Positions 17,019 to 25,549 of a stretch of 64,000 nucleotides of DNA are shown here, piece by piece. Source of the DNA: Amycolatopsis sp. MtRt-6. GTDB lineage: Bacteria > Actinomycetota > Actinomycetes > Mycobacteriales > Pseudonocardiaceae. Position 1 is the stretch's first letter. The number at the start of each line of letters is the position of its first letter. Both the position numbers and the translations under genes were made by a program. The DNA lies in NCBI RefSeq assembly GCF_017308975.1, contig NZ_JADWPD010000006.1, positions 62,001 through 126,000 of the forward strand, written 5' to 3'. The notes below the pieces were generated by a model. The model saw only the letters and a program-made list of their open reading frames with translations. It did no database searches and had not been told where the DNA came from.

Positions 17019-18353
17019 ATGGCACGCCTGTTCGGTACCGACGGGGTCCGTGGCCTGGCCAACGCCGAGCTGACGCCGGAGCTGGCCATGGCGCTGGCCG
17101 CCAGCGCCGCCCGCGTGCTCGCCGCGCACGACCGCTCGCACCGGCCGGTCGCGGTCGTCGGCCGCGACCCGCGCGCCAGCGGCGAGATGCTGGAAGCCGC
17201 GGTCGTGGCGGGCCTGACGTCCGCCGGGGCCGACGTGCGCCGCGTCGGGGTGCTGCCCACGCCGGCCGTCGCCTACCTGGTCGGCGCGCTCGACGCCGAC
17301 CTCGGCGTGATGATCTCCGCGTCGCACAACCCGATGCCCGACAACGGCATCAAGCTCTTCGCCGCGGGCGGGCACAAGCTCCCCGACGGCATCGAGGACG
17401 AGATCGAAGCCGGCCTGTCCGCCGACGCCGTCCGCCCGACGGGCGCCGGTGTGGGGCGCGTCACGGACGTCGAAGACGCCCTCGACCGCTACGCCGCCCA
17501 CCTGCTCGACGCCACCCCGCACCGGCTGGCCGGGCTCAAGGTGGTCGTCGACTGCGCCAACGGGGCCTCGTCGGCCGCCGCACCCGAGGTCTACCGCCGC
17601 GCCGGGGCCGAGGTCGTCGCGCTGCACGCCGACCCGGACGGCATCAACATCAACCAGCACTGCGGCTCCAACCACCCGGAGAAGCTGCGCGAGGCGGTCG
17701 TCGCCCACGGTGCCGACCTCGGCATCGCGCACGACGGCGACGCCGACCGCTGCGTGGCCGTCGACTCCGCCGGCGAGCTCGTGGACGGCGACCAGATCAT
17801 GGCGGTCCTGGCGCTCGCGCTGGCCGAGTCCGGCGAGCTGACCAAGGACACGCTGGTCGCGACCGTGATGAGCAACCTCGGCCTGCACCTGGCGATGAAG
17901 GCGCACGGCGTCACGGTCGTCACGGCGGCGGTGGGCGACCGGTACGTCCTGGAGGAGCTGCGCTCGGGCGGCTTCGCCCTCGGCGGCGAGCAGTCGGGCC
18001 ACGTCGTGCTCCCGGCCCACGCCACGACCGGCGACGGCCTGCTGACGGCGTTGCGCCTGATGAGCCGCATGGCCGAGACGGGCAAGTCCCTGGCCGACCT
18101 GGCGGCCGTGATGAACCGCCTGCCCCAGGTCCTGGTCAACGTCCCGGTGGCCGACAAGGCCGCGGTGGCGGACTCGTCCGAGGTCCGTACCGCCGTCGGC
18201 GAGGTGGAGGCCGAGCTGGGCGAGGAAGGCCGGGTGCTGCTGCGCCCGTCCGGTACCGAGCAGCTGGTCCGCGTGATGGTCGAGGCCACGGCCCAGGCCA
18301 CGGCGCAGGCCGCGGCCGACCGGCTCGCCGGGGTCGTTTCAGCGGTTTCCTGA
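17019..18353 (+). CDS. glmM: Phosphoglucosamine mutase
   Basis: Converts glucosamine-6-phosphate to glucosamine-1-phosphate on the way to UDP-GlcNAc for peptidoglycan. The protein has 444 residues, the usual length. Visible are the opening [12 protein letters not shown], the phosphoserine loop [12 protein letters not shown] with Ser102, the metal loop DGDADRC, the sugar loop GGEQSGH and the phosphate site [21 protein letters not shown] lies 6 bases before the ATG. An upstream in-frame ATG at 16,992 is not needed. The gene lies downstream of rpsI behind a terminator and thus likely has its own promoter. Its 3' end overlaps the convergent P450-like gene by 15 bases. glmS, the preceding pathway step, lies 7 kb on. 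Confidence 0.96.
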   Translation: MARLFGTDGVRGLANAELTPELAMALAASAARVLAAHDRSHRPVAVVGRDPRASGEMLEAAVVAGLTSAGADVRRVGVLPTPAVAYLVGALDADLGVMISASHNPMPDNGIKLFAAGGHKLPDGIEDEIEAGLSADAVRPTGAGVGRVTDVEDALDRYAAHLLDATPHRLAGLKVVVDCANGASSAAAPEVYRRAGAEVVALHADPDGININQHCGSNHPEKLREAVVAHGADLGIAHDGDADRCVAVDSAGELVDGDQIMAVLALALAESGELTKDTLVATVMSNLGLHLAMKAHGVTVVTAAVGDRYVLEELRSGGFALGGEQSGHVVLPAHATTGDGLLTALRLMSRMAETGKSLADLAAVMNRLPQVLVNVPVADKAAVADSSEVRTAVGEVEAELGEEGRVLLRPSGTEQLVRVMVEATAQATAQAAADRLAGVVSAVS

Positions 18354-19220
18354 CGCGAGGGTGACCACGGCCTTCTCGAGGCCGTGGAAGACCGGGTGGG
18401 TCTTCCAGCGCACTTCGCCCACCCGGCACTCGCCGCCGAGCAGCTTCGCCAACGCGCCCAGCGCGATCTCGCCCTCGGCCACCGCCACGCCGGAGCCCGG
18501 GCACGCGTGGCGGCCCAGGCCGAACGGCAGCCCGTCGGCCAGGGAGATCGCCACCGGGCCGTCCGGGCCGAACCGCAGGACGTACCGGGCCGGGCAGATC
18601 GCCGTCACCAGCTCACGCACGGGCCGCGGGCCCGAAGCGAGTTCCAGCCCGGCGCAGGCCAGGAAGTTCAGTGAGTTCTCGTACGCCGCGTGGGCCAGCA
18701 CCACGGCGTTGATCACCAGTTCGTCCTCGTCGAGCCGGCCGGCCGCGTGGGCCGCCCGCAACGCCGACAGCCCGCCGGGCCCGGCCGGGGTCCGGCTCAG
18801 CTGCACCGCGAGCCGGAACGCCGCCGCCTGACCGGCCCGGTCCGCGCCGCCGAAGACGTCGAGGTTCGCCGTCGTCGCCTCCAGGCGGTCGAGGAAACCG
18901 TCGTCCAGGTCGATCCCGAGCACCGCCGACGTCACCAGCCCCGCCACCGGCCGCGCGAAGTCGCGCACGAGGTCGAACGCCGGCCCCAGCCCGGCCACCA
19001 CGTCCTCGATCGACGCCCGCAGGGCAGCCGGGAACGGCTCCAGCCCGGCGATGATCTCCCGCAGCACCGCGCGCACCCGGGTGTGATCTTCGCCGTCGCG
19101 CAGCAGCACGCTGGGCGAGCCCGCGCCGGGATCCGACGTCAGCTCGGGCGACCGCAGGGCCCGCGCGCACGCGTCGCGGCCGGAGACCACGGCGATGCCG
19201 TGCCGTTCGAACTCGTCCAT
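18339..19220 (-). CDS. Short cytochrome P450-like protein
   Basis: A protein of 293 residues, far shorter than typical bacterial P450s (about 400). The haem loop is intact: [10 protein letters not shown] with Cys240. The N-terminal substrate-recognition region is missing. The I-helix position reads [10 protein letters not shown] instead of AGxDT, and I find no clean ExxR in the K-helix region ([15 protein letters not shown]). It is divergent from the FAAL gene with only 30 bases between starts, and overlaps the glmM 3' end. The pairing suggests modification of a carrier-bound acyl chain, or a non-catalytic haem protein. The start is the ATG at 19,220. An upstream in-frame extension has no good start. 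Confidence 0.78.
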   Translation of the reverse strand: MDEFERHGIAVVSGRDACARALRSPELTSDPGAGSPSVLLRDGEDHTRVRAVLREIIAGLEPFPAALRASIEDVVAGLGPAFDLVRDFARPVAGLVTSAVLGIDLDDGFLDRLEATTANLDVFGGADRAGQAAAFRLAVQLSRTPAGPGGLSALRAAHAAGRLDEDELVINAVVLAHAAYENSLNFLACAGLELASGPRPVRELVTAICPARYVLRFGPDGPVAISLADGLPFGLGRHACPGSGVAVAEGEIALGALAKLLGGECRVGEVRWKTHPVFHGLEKAVVTLASGNR

Positions 19221-19250
19221 CGCTTCGACACCGTAGGGCAGGATGGGCCC

Positions 19251-20780
19251 GTGCCGCCCGCAGCAGTCCCGGAAGACGTCCTGGCCACGCCGTTCACGGA
19301 CTACTTGCTGCGCAACGCCCTCGAAGACCGGCCGGCCTTCACCTGCCGCACCTTCCCGGGCCCCACCGACCACACGCTGACCTGGCCGCAGGTGCTGGCC
19401 CGCGTCCGCGGGGTCGCCCGCGAGGTGCGGCGTGTCACCCGGCCAGGTGACCGGGTGGCGATCGTCGCCCGGCAGGACCTCGGCTACGTCACCGCCTTCC
19501 TCGGGACGCTCTACGCGGGCCGCGTCGCGGTGCCGCTGTCCGTCCCGACCGGCCGCACCGGCCGCGCCCGGGTCGGGCCGGCCTTCGCGGACGCCACCCC
19601 GGCGGCCTGCCTGACCTCGAAGAACCTCGTGGACAAGCTCCCGCCGGTGACCGCGCTCGTGATCGAGGACATCGCGGACGACGCCGCCGAGCCGCCCGCC
19701 GCCGTGGCGATGACCGATCCCGCGTACCTGCAGTACACGTCCGGCTCGACGCGCCACCCGGCCGGCGCGGTCATCTCGCACCGCGCGCTGGTGGCCGCCT
19801 GCTGGCAGACGACGCGGTGCTACCACGCCGACGCGTCGACCCCGCTGGCCGGCTGGGTGCCCTTCTTCCACGACATGGGCCTGGTCCTGCTCATCGGCAC
19901 GCCCGTCTTCCTCGGCTCGCGGTCGGTGTTCTGCACGCCGATGGAGTTCGTGCGCGACCCGCTGCGCTGGATCCGGCTGCTGGCCGAGCTGCCGGGCGTC
20001 GTCAGCGCCGCCCCGAACTTCGCCTTCGACCTGGCCGCCGAAGCGGCGGGCGACCTCGAAGCCGTCGACCTTTCGCGGGTGAACTCGCTGCTCAACGGCA
20101 GCGAGCCGGTCCGCGCGGCCACCGTCGAGGCCTTCGAGCGGGCCTTCGCCCCCTTCGGGCTGCCGCGGGCCGCGCAGAAGCCGTGCTACGGCCTGGCCGA
20201 GGCGACCGTGTTCGTCACCAGCGCGGGTGACGAGGGGCCGACGATCACGGCGTTCGACGGCGAGCCGCGCGTGTCGGTGGGGCGGCCCTTCGGCCAGCGG
20301 ATCCGCATTGTCGACAAAGAGATCCAGGTGTCCGGCCCCAACGTCGCCGACGGCTACTGGGGCCGGGACGACGTGCTCGCCCCGGACGGCTGGCTGCGCA
20401 CCGGCGACCTCGGCTTCGTCCACGACGGCGAGCTGTACGTCACCGGACGCCTCAAGGACCTGATCATCGTCGACGGCCGCAACCACCACCCGCAGGACAT
20501 CGAGGCCACCGTCGAAGCCGCGCACCCGAGCATCCGGCGCGTGGCCGCCTTCGCCGTGCGGGACGGCCACGGCGAAGGCGTCGCGGTCGTCGCCGGGTGC
20601 GCCGCGCCGGACGAGGCGGTCGAGACGGCCGTGCGGCGGGCGGTCTCGGCGGGCCACGACCTGCCGCTGCGTGCCCTGTGGCTGGTGCGGCCGGGCGAGG
20701 TGCCGCGGACCTCCAGCGGCAAGGTCGCCCGCGCCGCGGCCCGCGAGCGCTGGTGGGGCGAGAATGAGCGCCATGGCTGA
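19251..20780 (+). CDS. Fatty-acyl-AMP ligase (FAAL-like adenylating enzyme)
   Basis: An adenylate-forming enzyme of 509 residues that should activate a fatty acid as acyl-AMP and load it on a carrier protein. The phosphate loop YTSGSTRHPAG near residue 160, FFHDMGLV (typical of FAALs), YGLAEATVF and the hinge GRLKDLIIVDGRN with a C-terminal lysine in SSGKVAR are all visible. The HDMGL motif separates it from ordinary acyl-CoA synthetases. The GTG start at 19,251 is the first in-frame start after the divergent P450 start. The gene overlaps the downstream carrier-protein gene by 17 bases, which strongly suggests a dedicated FAAL-ACP pair. The substrate chain is unknown. Confidence 0.87.
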   Translation: MPPAAVPEDVLATPFTDYLLRNALEDRPAFTCRTFPGPTDHTLTWPQVLARVRGVAREVRRVTRPGDRVAIVARQDLGYVTAFLGTLYAGRVAVPLSVPTGRTGRARVGPAFADATPAACLTSKNLVDKLPPVTALVIEDIADDAAEPPAAVAMTDPAYLQYTSGSTRHPAGAVISHRALVAACWQTTRCYHADASTPLAGWVPFFHDMGLVLLIGTPVFLGSRSVFCTPMEFVRDPLRWIRLLAELPGVVSAAPNFAFDLAAEAAGDLEAVDLSRVNSLLNGSEPVRAATVEAFERAFAPFGLPRAAQKPCYGLAEATVFVTSAGDEGPTITAFDGEPRVSVGRPFGQRIRIVDKEIQVSGPNVADGYWGRDDVLAPDGWLRTGDLGFVHDGELYVTGRLKDLIIVDGRNHHPQDIEATVEAAHPSIRRVAAFAVRDGHGEGVAVVAGCAAPDEAVETAVRRAVSAGHDLPLRALWLVRPGEVPRTSSGKVARAAARERWWGENERHG

Positions 20781-21033
20781 CCCGGGCACCTACGTCGACG
20801 AGATCCGCCGGATCATCAGCTTCGCGCTGGAGATCCCGCCCGAGCGGCTCACCGAGACGACGCCGTTCGACGACCTCGGCATGACGTCCCGGCAGCGGAT
20901 CCAGCTGCTGTCGCGGGTCGAGGTGACCTACGGCGTCTCGGTCGACATCGACGAGCTCGACCGGCTGGTGGACATCCGCGGTGTCGCCGAGGTGATCGCC
21001 GAGGCGGTCGCGGCGCAGCACGCGCACGAGTAG
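20764..21033 (+). CDS. Acyl carrier protein
   Basis: An 89-residue carrier protein. The phosphopantetheine site reads FDDLGMTSRQ with Ser42, in place of the usual DSL, so the acceptor serine is present in an unusual context. Four-helix ACP spacing is otherwise conserved (TETTPFDDLG; DIDELDRLVDIRGVAEVIA). ATG 20,764 lies inside the FAAL 3' end. ATG 20,773 is a possible alternative. Because it is overlapped by the FAAL gene it is presumably loaded by that enzyme. No ketosynthase, NRPS module or transferase follows, so the acceptor of the acyl group is not encoded here. Confidence 0.88.
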   Translation: MSAMADPGTYVDEIRRIISFALEIPPERLTETTPFDDLGMTSRQRIQLLSRVEVTYGVSVDIDELDRLVDIRGVAEVIAEAVAAQHAHE

Positions 21034-21185
21034 GTCCCGGCCGGGTGCACTTGGCGGAAGCCCAGGTGAGCCGCCCGGGTGAACGCTAGACTCTGTGTGC
21101 ATCTGCGACGGCACCGATTGGTGTCCGGGCGCGTCACAGTCCCGGAACGCAAGAGGGACCTGTGGGATCGAAGGGGGCAGCGACC

Positions 21186-21500
21186 ATGCCGAACGGGTAT
21201 GAAGCAAGTTCGGAGGCGATGACGCGGGCGCAGGTTCGCCTGGCGGATGTCGCCGACGACCCGGCGAACGAAGCGAAGAAGGTCGCGCCGACCGCGATCG
21301 TCGCCGTGGACTTCGGTCGCGTGCACCAGGAGAGCTTCGGCAAGTACAAGGCCGGGATCGACGAGATCGGCGCGGGCATGACCGGGCTGTCGAACGCCCT
21401 CCTGAACCTGGGCAGCGGGATCGGGTCGGCCGGCGCCAAGTACACCGCGCAGGAAGCGAACGCCGGCGCGCAGGCGAACCAGGCCGGGGGTAACCGCTGA
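21186..21500 (+). CDS. EspC-like T7SS substrate candidate
   Basis: A 104-residue, Ala/Gly-rich helical protein. The central block (VDFGRVHQESFGKYKAGIDE, then a run of short helices) resembles EspC/DUF2580 proteins, and the tail has the export-type YxxxE (YTAQE). Start choice: ATG 21,186 with AAGGGGG 8 bases upstream. GTG 21,162, with GAGGG close by, is the alternative and would add eight residues. The stop and the next ATG overlap by one base (TGATG). The gene has the same layout as the 1477/1791 pair: a small EspC-like protein directly before a large tail-bearing substrate. M. tuberculosis Rv3440c sits at the equivalent position, as far as I recall. Confidence 0.72.
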   Translation: MPNGYEASSEAMTRAQVRLADVADDPANEAKKVAPTAIVAVDFGRVHQESFGKYKAGIDEIGAGMTGLSNALLNLGSGIGSAGAKYTAQEANAGAQANQAGGNR

Positions 21501-24025
21501 TGGCCGAATGGGCTGACATCAAGAAGGTCCTCGACGACCCGAACGTCTCGATGGAAACCAAGTCCAAGCTGATGGAGGAATACAGCGAGGACACGATCAA
21601 CTTCAATGACGAAGAAGAGGCGTACGCCGCCAAATACATCGAGAACTACACCGACAGCGTCAGCATCAACGACGACTGGCTGCCGGGGTCGTCGTCCGAC
21701 GTCGACGAAGCGCTGAAGGAAGCCCAGCAGGAAGCGGCGGCCAAGAAGCAGGAACACGATCGCGACACCGCCCAGCGTGACCAGGCGAAGAAGAACCTCG
21801 ACGGCATCGCCGCGCCGACGCTCGGGGCCGGCGCGAAGAGTTCCGACGAGCAGCTCGACCAGGGCAACGTCGCGGTCGACATGCTCGCGAAGTGGACCGA
21901 CGAGGTCTGGAACAAGTTCGGCGGCAAGAAGGATTCCCAGAAGGAGCTCAAGGACAAGTTCCACGAGAACCGGGGGATCCAGTATCAGAAGTTCCTCACC
22001 GACGCCGACGACCTGAGCAAGGCCCACAAGGTCGTCGAGGAGGCGCTCGCCAAGAGCGACACGGAGCTCCAGACCCTCTTCGACGCGTGGAAGGGCAAGG
22101 GCGCCAACGCCGCGGAGATCAAGTACGACGAGTCGATCAAGCCGCACGCCAAAGAGCTTTCGCAGCAGATCGACGGGGCGGCGAAGCTGATCCCGCAGAC
22201 CGTGACGCAGGTTTACACCGCGGTCAAGAAGAAGGTCGACGAAGTCCTGCAGCTGCACCGCCCGGTGATCGCCGAAGCCGACATCCCGATGGCCAAGGAC
22301 GTCCTCAAGATCGCCAACGGCGAAACCGAGGAGTTCGACGACTTCATGAAGGTCGCCGGCTGGATCGACGCGGTCAACGCGAAGAACGGCAACAACTCGA
22401 ACCTCGCCGAGCGCCTGCAGAACGACGACGGCTGCTTCAACGACGAGAACATCGAATACGGCCGGAACGTCTGCCGCTACTGGCGCGACGGTGCGTTTTC
22501 GAAGGAGTACAACAGCCTGATCACCGCGTTCGACGGCTCCTGCAAAACCGCCAAGGACACGATCGACCAGCAGTTCGGCGCGCTGGCGCGGTACATGGAC
22601 GGCTACCGCAACCAGCTGACCGAAGCCAAGAACGAGGGCGGCGGCAACACCGGGAACACCGGGAACACCGGGAACACCGGCAACACGGGGAACACCGGGA
22701 GCACCGGCACCGGCAGCACGGGCAGCACCGGGTCGGGCAGCACCGGCAGCACCGGGAGCGGCTCCACGACGCCGTCGGCGGTCGAGCCCCCGAAGGCCGA
22801 GGAGCCCGCGAAGCCCGAAGAGGGCAAGAACCCGATCACCGGGAAGCCCCTGGAGGTCGACCCGGCCACCGGGGAGCCGTACCCGATCGACCCGAAGACC
22901 GGCGAAGCCATCAAGGACACCGACGACACGGACACGGTCTCGGTCAAGAAGGGCGACAACACGATCACGATGTCCGAGCCCGACGCGCAGGGCAAGCAGG
23001 ACATCTCGGTGGACGACGGCCAAGGCCACAAGAAGGACTACCACCTCGACTGGGGTGACGACGACAAGGCCGAGGCGGGCAAGGACGGCGCGGCCAAGGA
23101 CGGCGACAAGGCGACCTTCGGGCCGCAGGGCAGCCAGCAGGCGGTGAAGGAGGGGCAACCCTCCGCGGACGGCTCGTACAAGCCGGGCCCGGACGGCAAG
23201 ATCCACATCCAGGACGGCAACCTCAAGATCACCGCGGAGCGGCCGGAGGGCCCGGACGGCCCGACGATCGTGACGGTCGACGACGGCAAGGGCGAGCCGA
23301 CCACCTACACCCTGGACGAGAAGGACGACCCGAAGGCGGGCGACCTCAAGGCCGACGGGCTCAAGGCGGACGTCAAGCCGGTGGCCGACGGCGTCGGCGC
23401 GGACATCCGGCACGACCCGAACGCCGAATCCCCGCTGACGAAGGATCCCGCCCCGGCCAACCCAGACCCGGGCTTCACGCGCAGCGAAGGGGCCTCGGGT
23501 GGCGGCGGCGGGTTCAGCGCGCCCGGCGGCTTCGACGGCGACCTCGGCGGCGGCAGTGTCGGGGCCGAGCCCGCGGTGGCCACGGCCGACGCGGGTGCCG
23601 GCGCCGGCGCCGCTTCCGGTGACGCGACGACGACGGCCGGGGCGAGCGACTTCGGCTCGGCCGTCACCGGCGGCGGGTCGCCGGACTTCGCCGGCGCCGT
23701 CTCGCTCGACCCGGGTGCCCACACGGGCAGCGACGCGTCACTGCCGATGTCCGACGGCGGCGGCGGGCTCGGCGCCACCCCGGTCGACCCCGGGATGCAC
23801 CAGGCCGCGGCGAGCTCGTCGAGCATGAGCGGGATGTCCGGCATGGGCGGCATGGGGATGATGGGCGGCATGGGCGGCGCGCCGGGCGGCGGTGGCGGCG
23901 ACCAGCAGCGCGGCGCCAGCCAGTACCGCATCGAGGGCGGCGTGTTCGAGACCAGCGGCGCGAAGGGCCGGATCAGCGGCTCGCTCGACGACGAGGGTGA
24001 CCGTTCGATCCGGTACGACCGGTGA
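21500..24025 (+). CDS. Large T7SS substrate candidate with GNT repeats and Met/Gly tail
   Basis: An 841-residue protein of unknown activity. Residues 1-375 are charged and helical, with WxG at Trp197 (FDAWKGKGANA) and two cysteines near 310-330. Residues about 380-425 are tandem GNT/GST triplets. A long Lys/Asp/Gly-rich region follows with repeated DDGxG and PDGxI units (about 460-650), then Gly/Ala-rich linkers. A Met/Gly patch (SMSGMSGMGGMGMMGGMGG) precedes a conserved-looking tail, FETSGAKGRISG to RSIRYDR. There is no membrane helix or signal peptide. It starts one base inside the stop of the EspC-like gene. Lys-rich composition differs from the Ala/Arg-rich neighbours. It is probably exported by ESX-4, which is inference. 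Confidence 0.75.
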   Translation: MAEWADIKKVLDDPNVSMETKSKLMEEYSEDTINFNDEEEAYAAKYIENYTDSVSINDDWLPGSSSDVDEALKEAQQEAAAKKQEHDRDTAQRDQAKKNLDGIAAPTLGAGAKSSDEQLDQGNVAVDMLAKWTDEVWNKFGGKKDSQKELKDKFHENRGIQYQKFLTDADDLSKAHKVVEEALAKSDTELQTLFDAWKGKGANAAEIKYDESIKPHAKELSQQIDGAAKLIPQTVTQVYTAVKKKVDEVLQLHRPVIAEADIPMAKDVLKIANGETEEFDDFMKVAGWIDAVNAKNGNNSNLAERLQNDDGCFNDENIEYGRNVCRYWRDGAFSKEYNSLITAFDGSCKTAKDTIDQQFGALARYMDGYRNQLTEAKNEGGGNTGNTGNTGNTGNTGNTGSTGTGSTGSTGSGSTGSTGSGSTTPSAVEPPKAEEPAKPEEGKNPITGKPLEVDPATGEPYPIDPKTGEAIKDTDDTDTVSVKKGDNTITMSEPDAQGKQDISVDDGQGHKKDYHLDWGDDDKAEAGKDGAAKDGDKATFGPQGSQQAVKEGQPSADGSYKPGPDGKIHIQDGNLKITAERPEGPDGPTIVTVDDGKGEPTTYTLDEKDDPKAGDLKADGLKADVKPVADGVGADIRHDPNAESPLTKDPAPANPDPGFTRSEGASGGGGGFSAPGGFDGDLGGGSVGAEPAVATADAGAGAGAASGDATTTAGASDFGSAVTGGGSPDFAGAVSLDPGAHTGSDASLPMSDGGGGLGATPVDPGMHQAAASSSSMSGMSGMGGMGMMGGMGGAPGGGGGDQQRGASQYRIEGGVFETSGAKGRISGSLDDEGDRSIRYDR
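22643..22764 (+). repeat. In-frame 9-bp tandem repeats coding Gly-Asn-Thr and Gly-Ser-Thr
   Basis: Tandem GGCAACACC/GGGAACACC units pass into GGCAGCACC-type units inside the 841-residue protein gene. They code for a flexible Gly-Asn-Thr then Gly-Ser-Thr linker between its helical N-terminal region and the charged C-terminal half. Copy number is likely to vary between strains. Confidence 0.9.
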
Positions 24026-24044
24026 CGAGGGCCGAGGAGGGCCG

Positions 24045-24509
24045 ATGACCAGCGCCGAAGACCGGTACCGGGCGGCGGTTTCGACGATGGAAGCCGCCGC
24101 GCGCGAGCAGGACGAGCAGCGGGGGCTGCGTGAACGCCGGCTCGCCGAGGCCCAGCAGCAGGCCCGCGAGGGCATGCAGAAGGAGCTGGCCGCCGCGCAG
24201 AAGTACGCCGAGCACATGGACGAGCTCAACAAGCGCAAGCAGAGCGCGGGCGGCTGGGCGACGGAGAAGACGCTGGCCGACAAGTCGCGTGAGTCGCTGA
24301 TGGAGTTCGGCGTCCACGACGAAGAGGCGGACACCGGCTACACGAACTACCCGACGCCGAGCTACGGCACTCCGGCGGCCGCAGTCCCGCCGCGCCCGGA
24401 ACCGGCGCCGGAACCGCCGGCCGCCGCGCCCGAGCCGCCGCGGCGTGGCCGCCACGCGCGTCAGCCCGACGACGAGGACGACTTCTCCAGCACGAGCTGG
24501 CTGGTCTGA
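24045..24509 (+). CDS. Small T7SS-linked hypothetical protein with coiled coil and acidic DDEDDFS tail
   Basis: A 154-residue protein. Residues 1-75 form a highly charged helix or coiled coil rich in Arg, Glu and Gln. The middle is Pro/Ala/Glu-rich. It ends in DDEDDFSSTSWLV. AGGAGG lies 5 bases before the ATG. The gene follows the 841-residue protein by 19 bases and closes this operon, with a hairpin just after the stop. The tail resembles that of the 12,407-12,754 product. Being encoded with T7SS substrate candidates twice suggests a cytosolic chaperone or adaptor. I do not recognise a named family. Confidence 0.68.
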   Translation: MTSAEDRYRAAVSTMEAAAREQDEQRGLRERRLAEAQQQAREGMQKELAAAQKYAEHMDELNKRKQSAGGWATEKTLADKSRESLMEFGVHDEEADTGYTNYPTPSYGTPAAAVPPRPEPAPEPPAAAPEPPRRGRHARQPDDEDDFSSTSWLV

Positions 24510-24515
24510 GTCCGC

Positions 24516-24549
24516 GAAGAGCCCGTCCGCGTCAGTGGGCGGGCTCTTC
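24516..24549. terminator. Bidirectional hairpin terminator
   Basis: GAAGAGCCCGTCC pairs with GGGCGGGCTCTTC (one G-T pair) around an 8-base loop. It lies between convergent genes and its right arm encodes the last residues of the hydrolase, so it can serve both strands. No long U-run is present. Confidence 0.7.
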
Positions 24550-25350
24550 CGCACGCTCGATGGGGGCGCGCTTGACGTCCGCCTCGAGCAGGGGCCGGTA
24601 CTTGTCGGTGCCGGTCAGGTGGGTCAGGAAGAACGCGGTGAACAGCGCGCGCGTGAGCTGCTGCGTCCCGCGGTGCGGCTTGCCGTGCATGATCAGCTGC
24701 GACCAGTGCTTGCCTTCGGTGACGCCCAGGTGGGACGCCTTGCCGAGGAACCGCAGCTGGACGTCGTCGCCACCCCAGGCGCCGACGATGGCTTCGGCGT
24801 GCGCGACGGCGGGAGCGACGAGGTCGCCATCGGCGGCGAGGTGCAGACCGGGCACGGTGATCGCCTTCGCCGACTCGGTGGCGGGCGGGAGCGTCTGCGC
24901 CGCGGTGATGGTGGCGACGGCCTTGATCCGCTTGCTCTGGGCTTCCTGAGCCGCGGCGAGAACGGCGGAGCCGCCGCCGGTCGAGTGGCCGGCGAGGCCG
25001 AGCTTGGCGGGGTCGACGCTGATGCCGTCGGGACCGAGCCGGACGGTGGTGACGACGTCGAGGGTGGTCAGCAGGTCGGCGGCGAGCAGCCGGTGCGAGG
25101 GCAGCGGCCCCCGTTGAGTGGCCGGCGCGGCGGCGACGATGCCCCAGCTCGCAAGGTGGCGCAGCAGCCCCCGGTACCGGTCGGGCGGCTGCAGCCAGCC
25201 GTGCCCGAAGGCGACGGCGGGCAGCCCCAGCCCGGCCCGCGGCGTGAACACCACGCCGGGCAACCCGACCAGGGCGAGGTTGCCCCGCAGGACCTCGTGC
25301 GGACCCGGGTGCGTCAACTCCGCGAGCAGCTGTTTGGGCTTGCTGGCCAT
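24532..25350 (-). CDS. Alpha/beta hydrolase (dienelactone hydrolase/cutinase-like fold)
   Basis: A cytoplasmic alpha/beta hydrolase of 272 residues. The nucleophile elbow is GHSTGGG, the oxyanion segment FGHGW lies near residue 48, and the probable acid and base are Asp in ADGDLVAP and His in GKASHLG. There is no signal peptide. ATG 25,350 is chosen because the fold starts there. The longer in-frame extension to 25,620 covers the glmS 5' region. The arrangement, opposite strand and immediately before glmS, matches Rv3438 in M. tuberculosis as I remember it. The substrate is unknown. Confidence 0.8.
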   Translation of the reverse strand: MASKPKQLLAELTHPGPHEVLRGNLALVGLPGVVFTPRAGLGLPAVAFGHGWLQPPDRYRGLLRHLASWGIVAAAPATQRGPLPSHRLLAADLLTTLDVVTTVRLGPDGISVDPAKLGLAGHSTGGGSAVLAAAQEAQSKRIKAVATITAAQTLPPATESAKAITVPGLHLAADGDLVAPAVAHAEAIVGAWGGDDVQLRFLGKASHLGVTEGKHWSQLIMHGKPHRGTQQLTRALFTAFFLTHLTGTDKYRPLLEADVKRAPIERAEEPAH

Positions 25351-25549
25351 GGCCGGAACCCTACTGTGCGAGCCCGCCCACGGCTCGCCCGCCACCCCGC
25401 CCCCACGCAACCAACGCCACATTGGGGTGATCGGGACGAGCGCTCGGTGCACCGCATTGGTTCGAACCACCGGGACCACGTCAGCGCAGGTCGAAGGCCG
25501 TTCGCCCACCCCGTCAACCCGCTGAATGTCCCTCGTTAGGCTGGTGCGC

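Noticed and set aside
22643..22764. GNT repeat as collagen-like or antifreeze domain
   Set aside because: The triplets are short and grade into GST; a flexible linker explains them better.
25351..25549. glmS ribozyme upstream of glmS
   Set aside because: No catalytic-core features are visible and the ribozyme is typical of Firmicutes, not actinobacteria.
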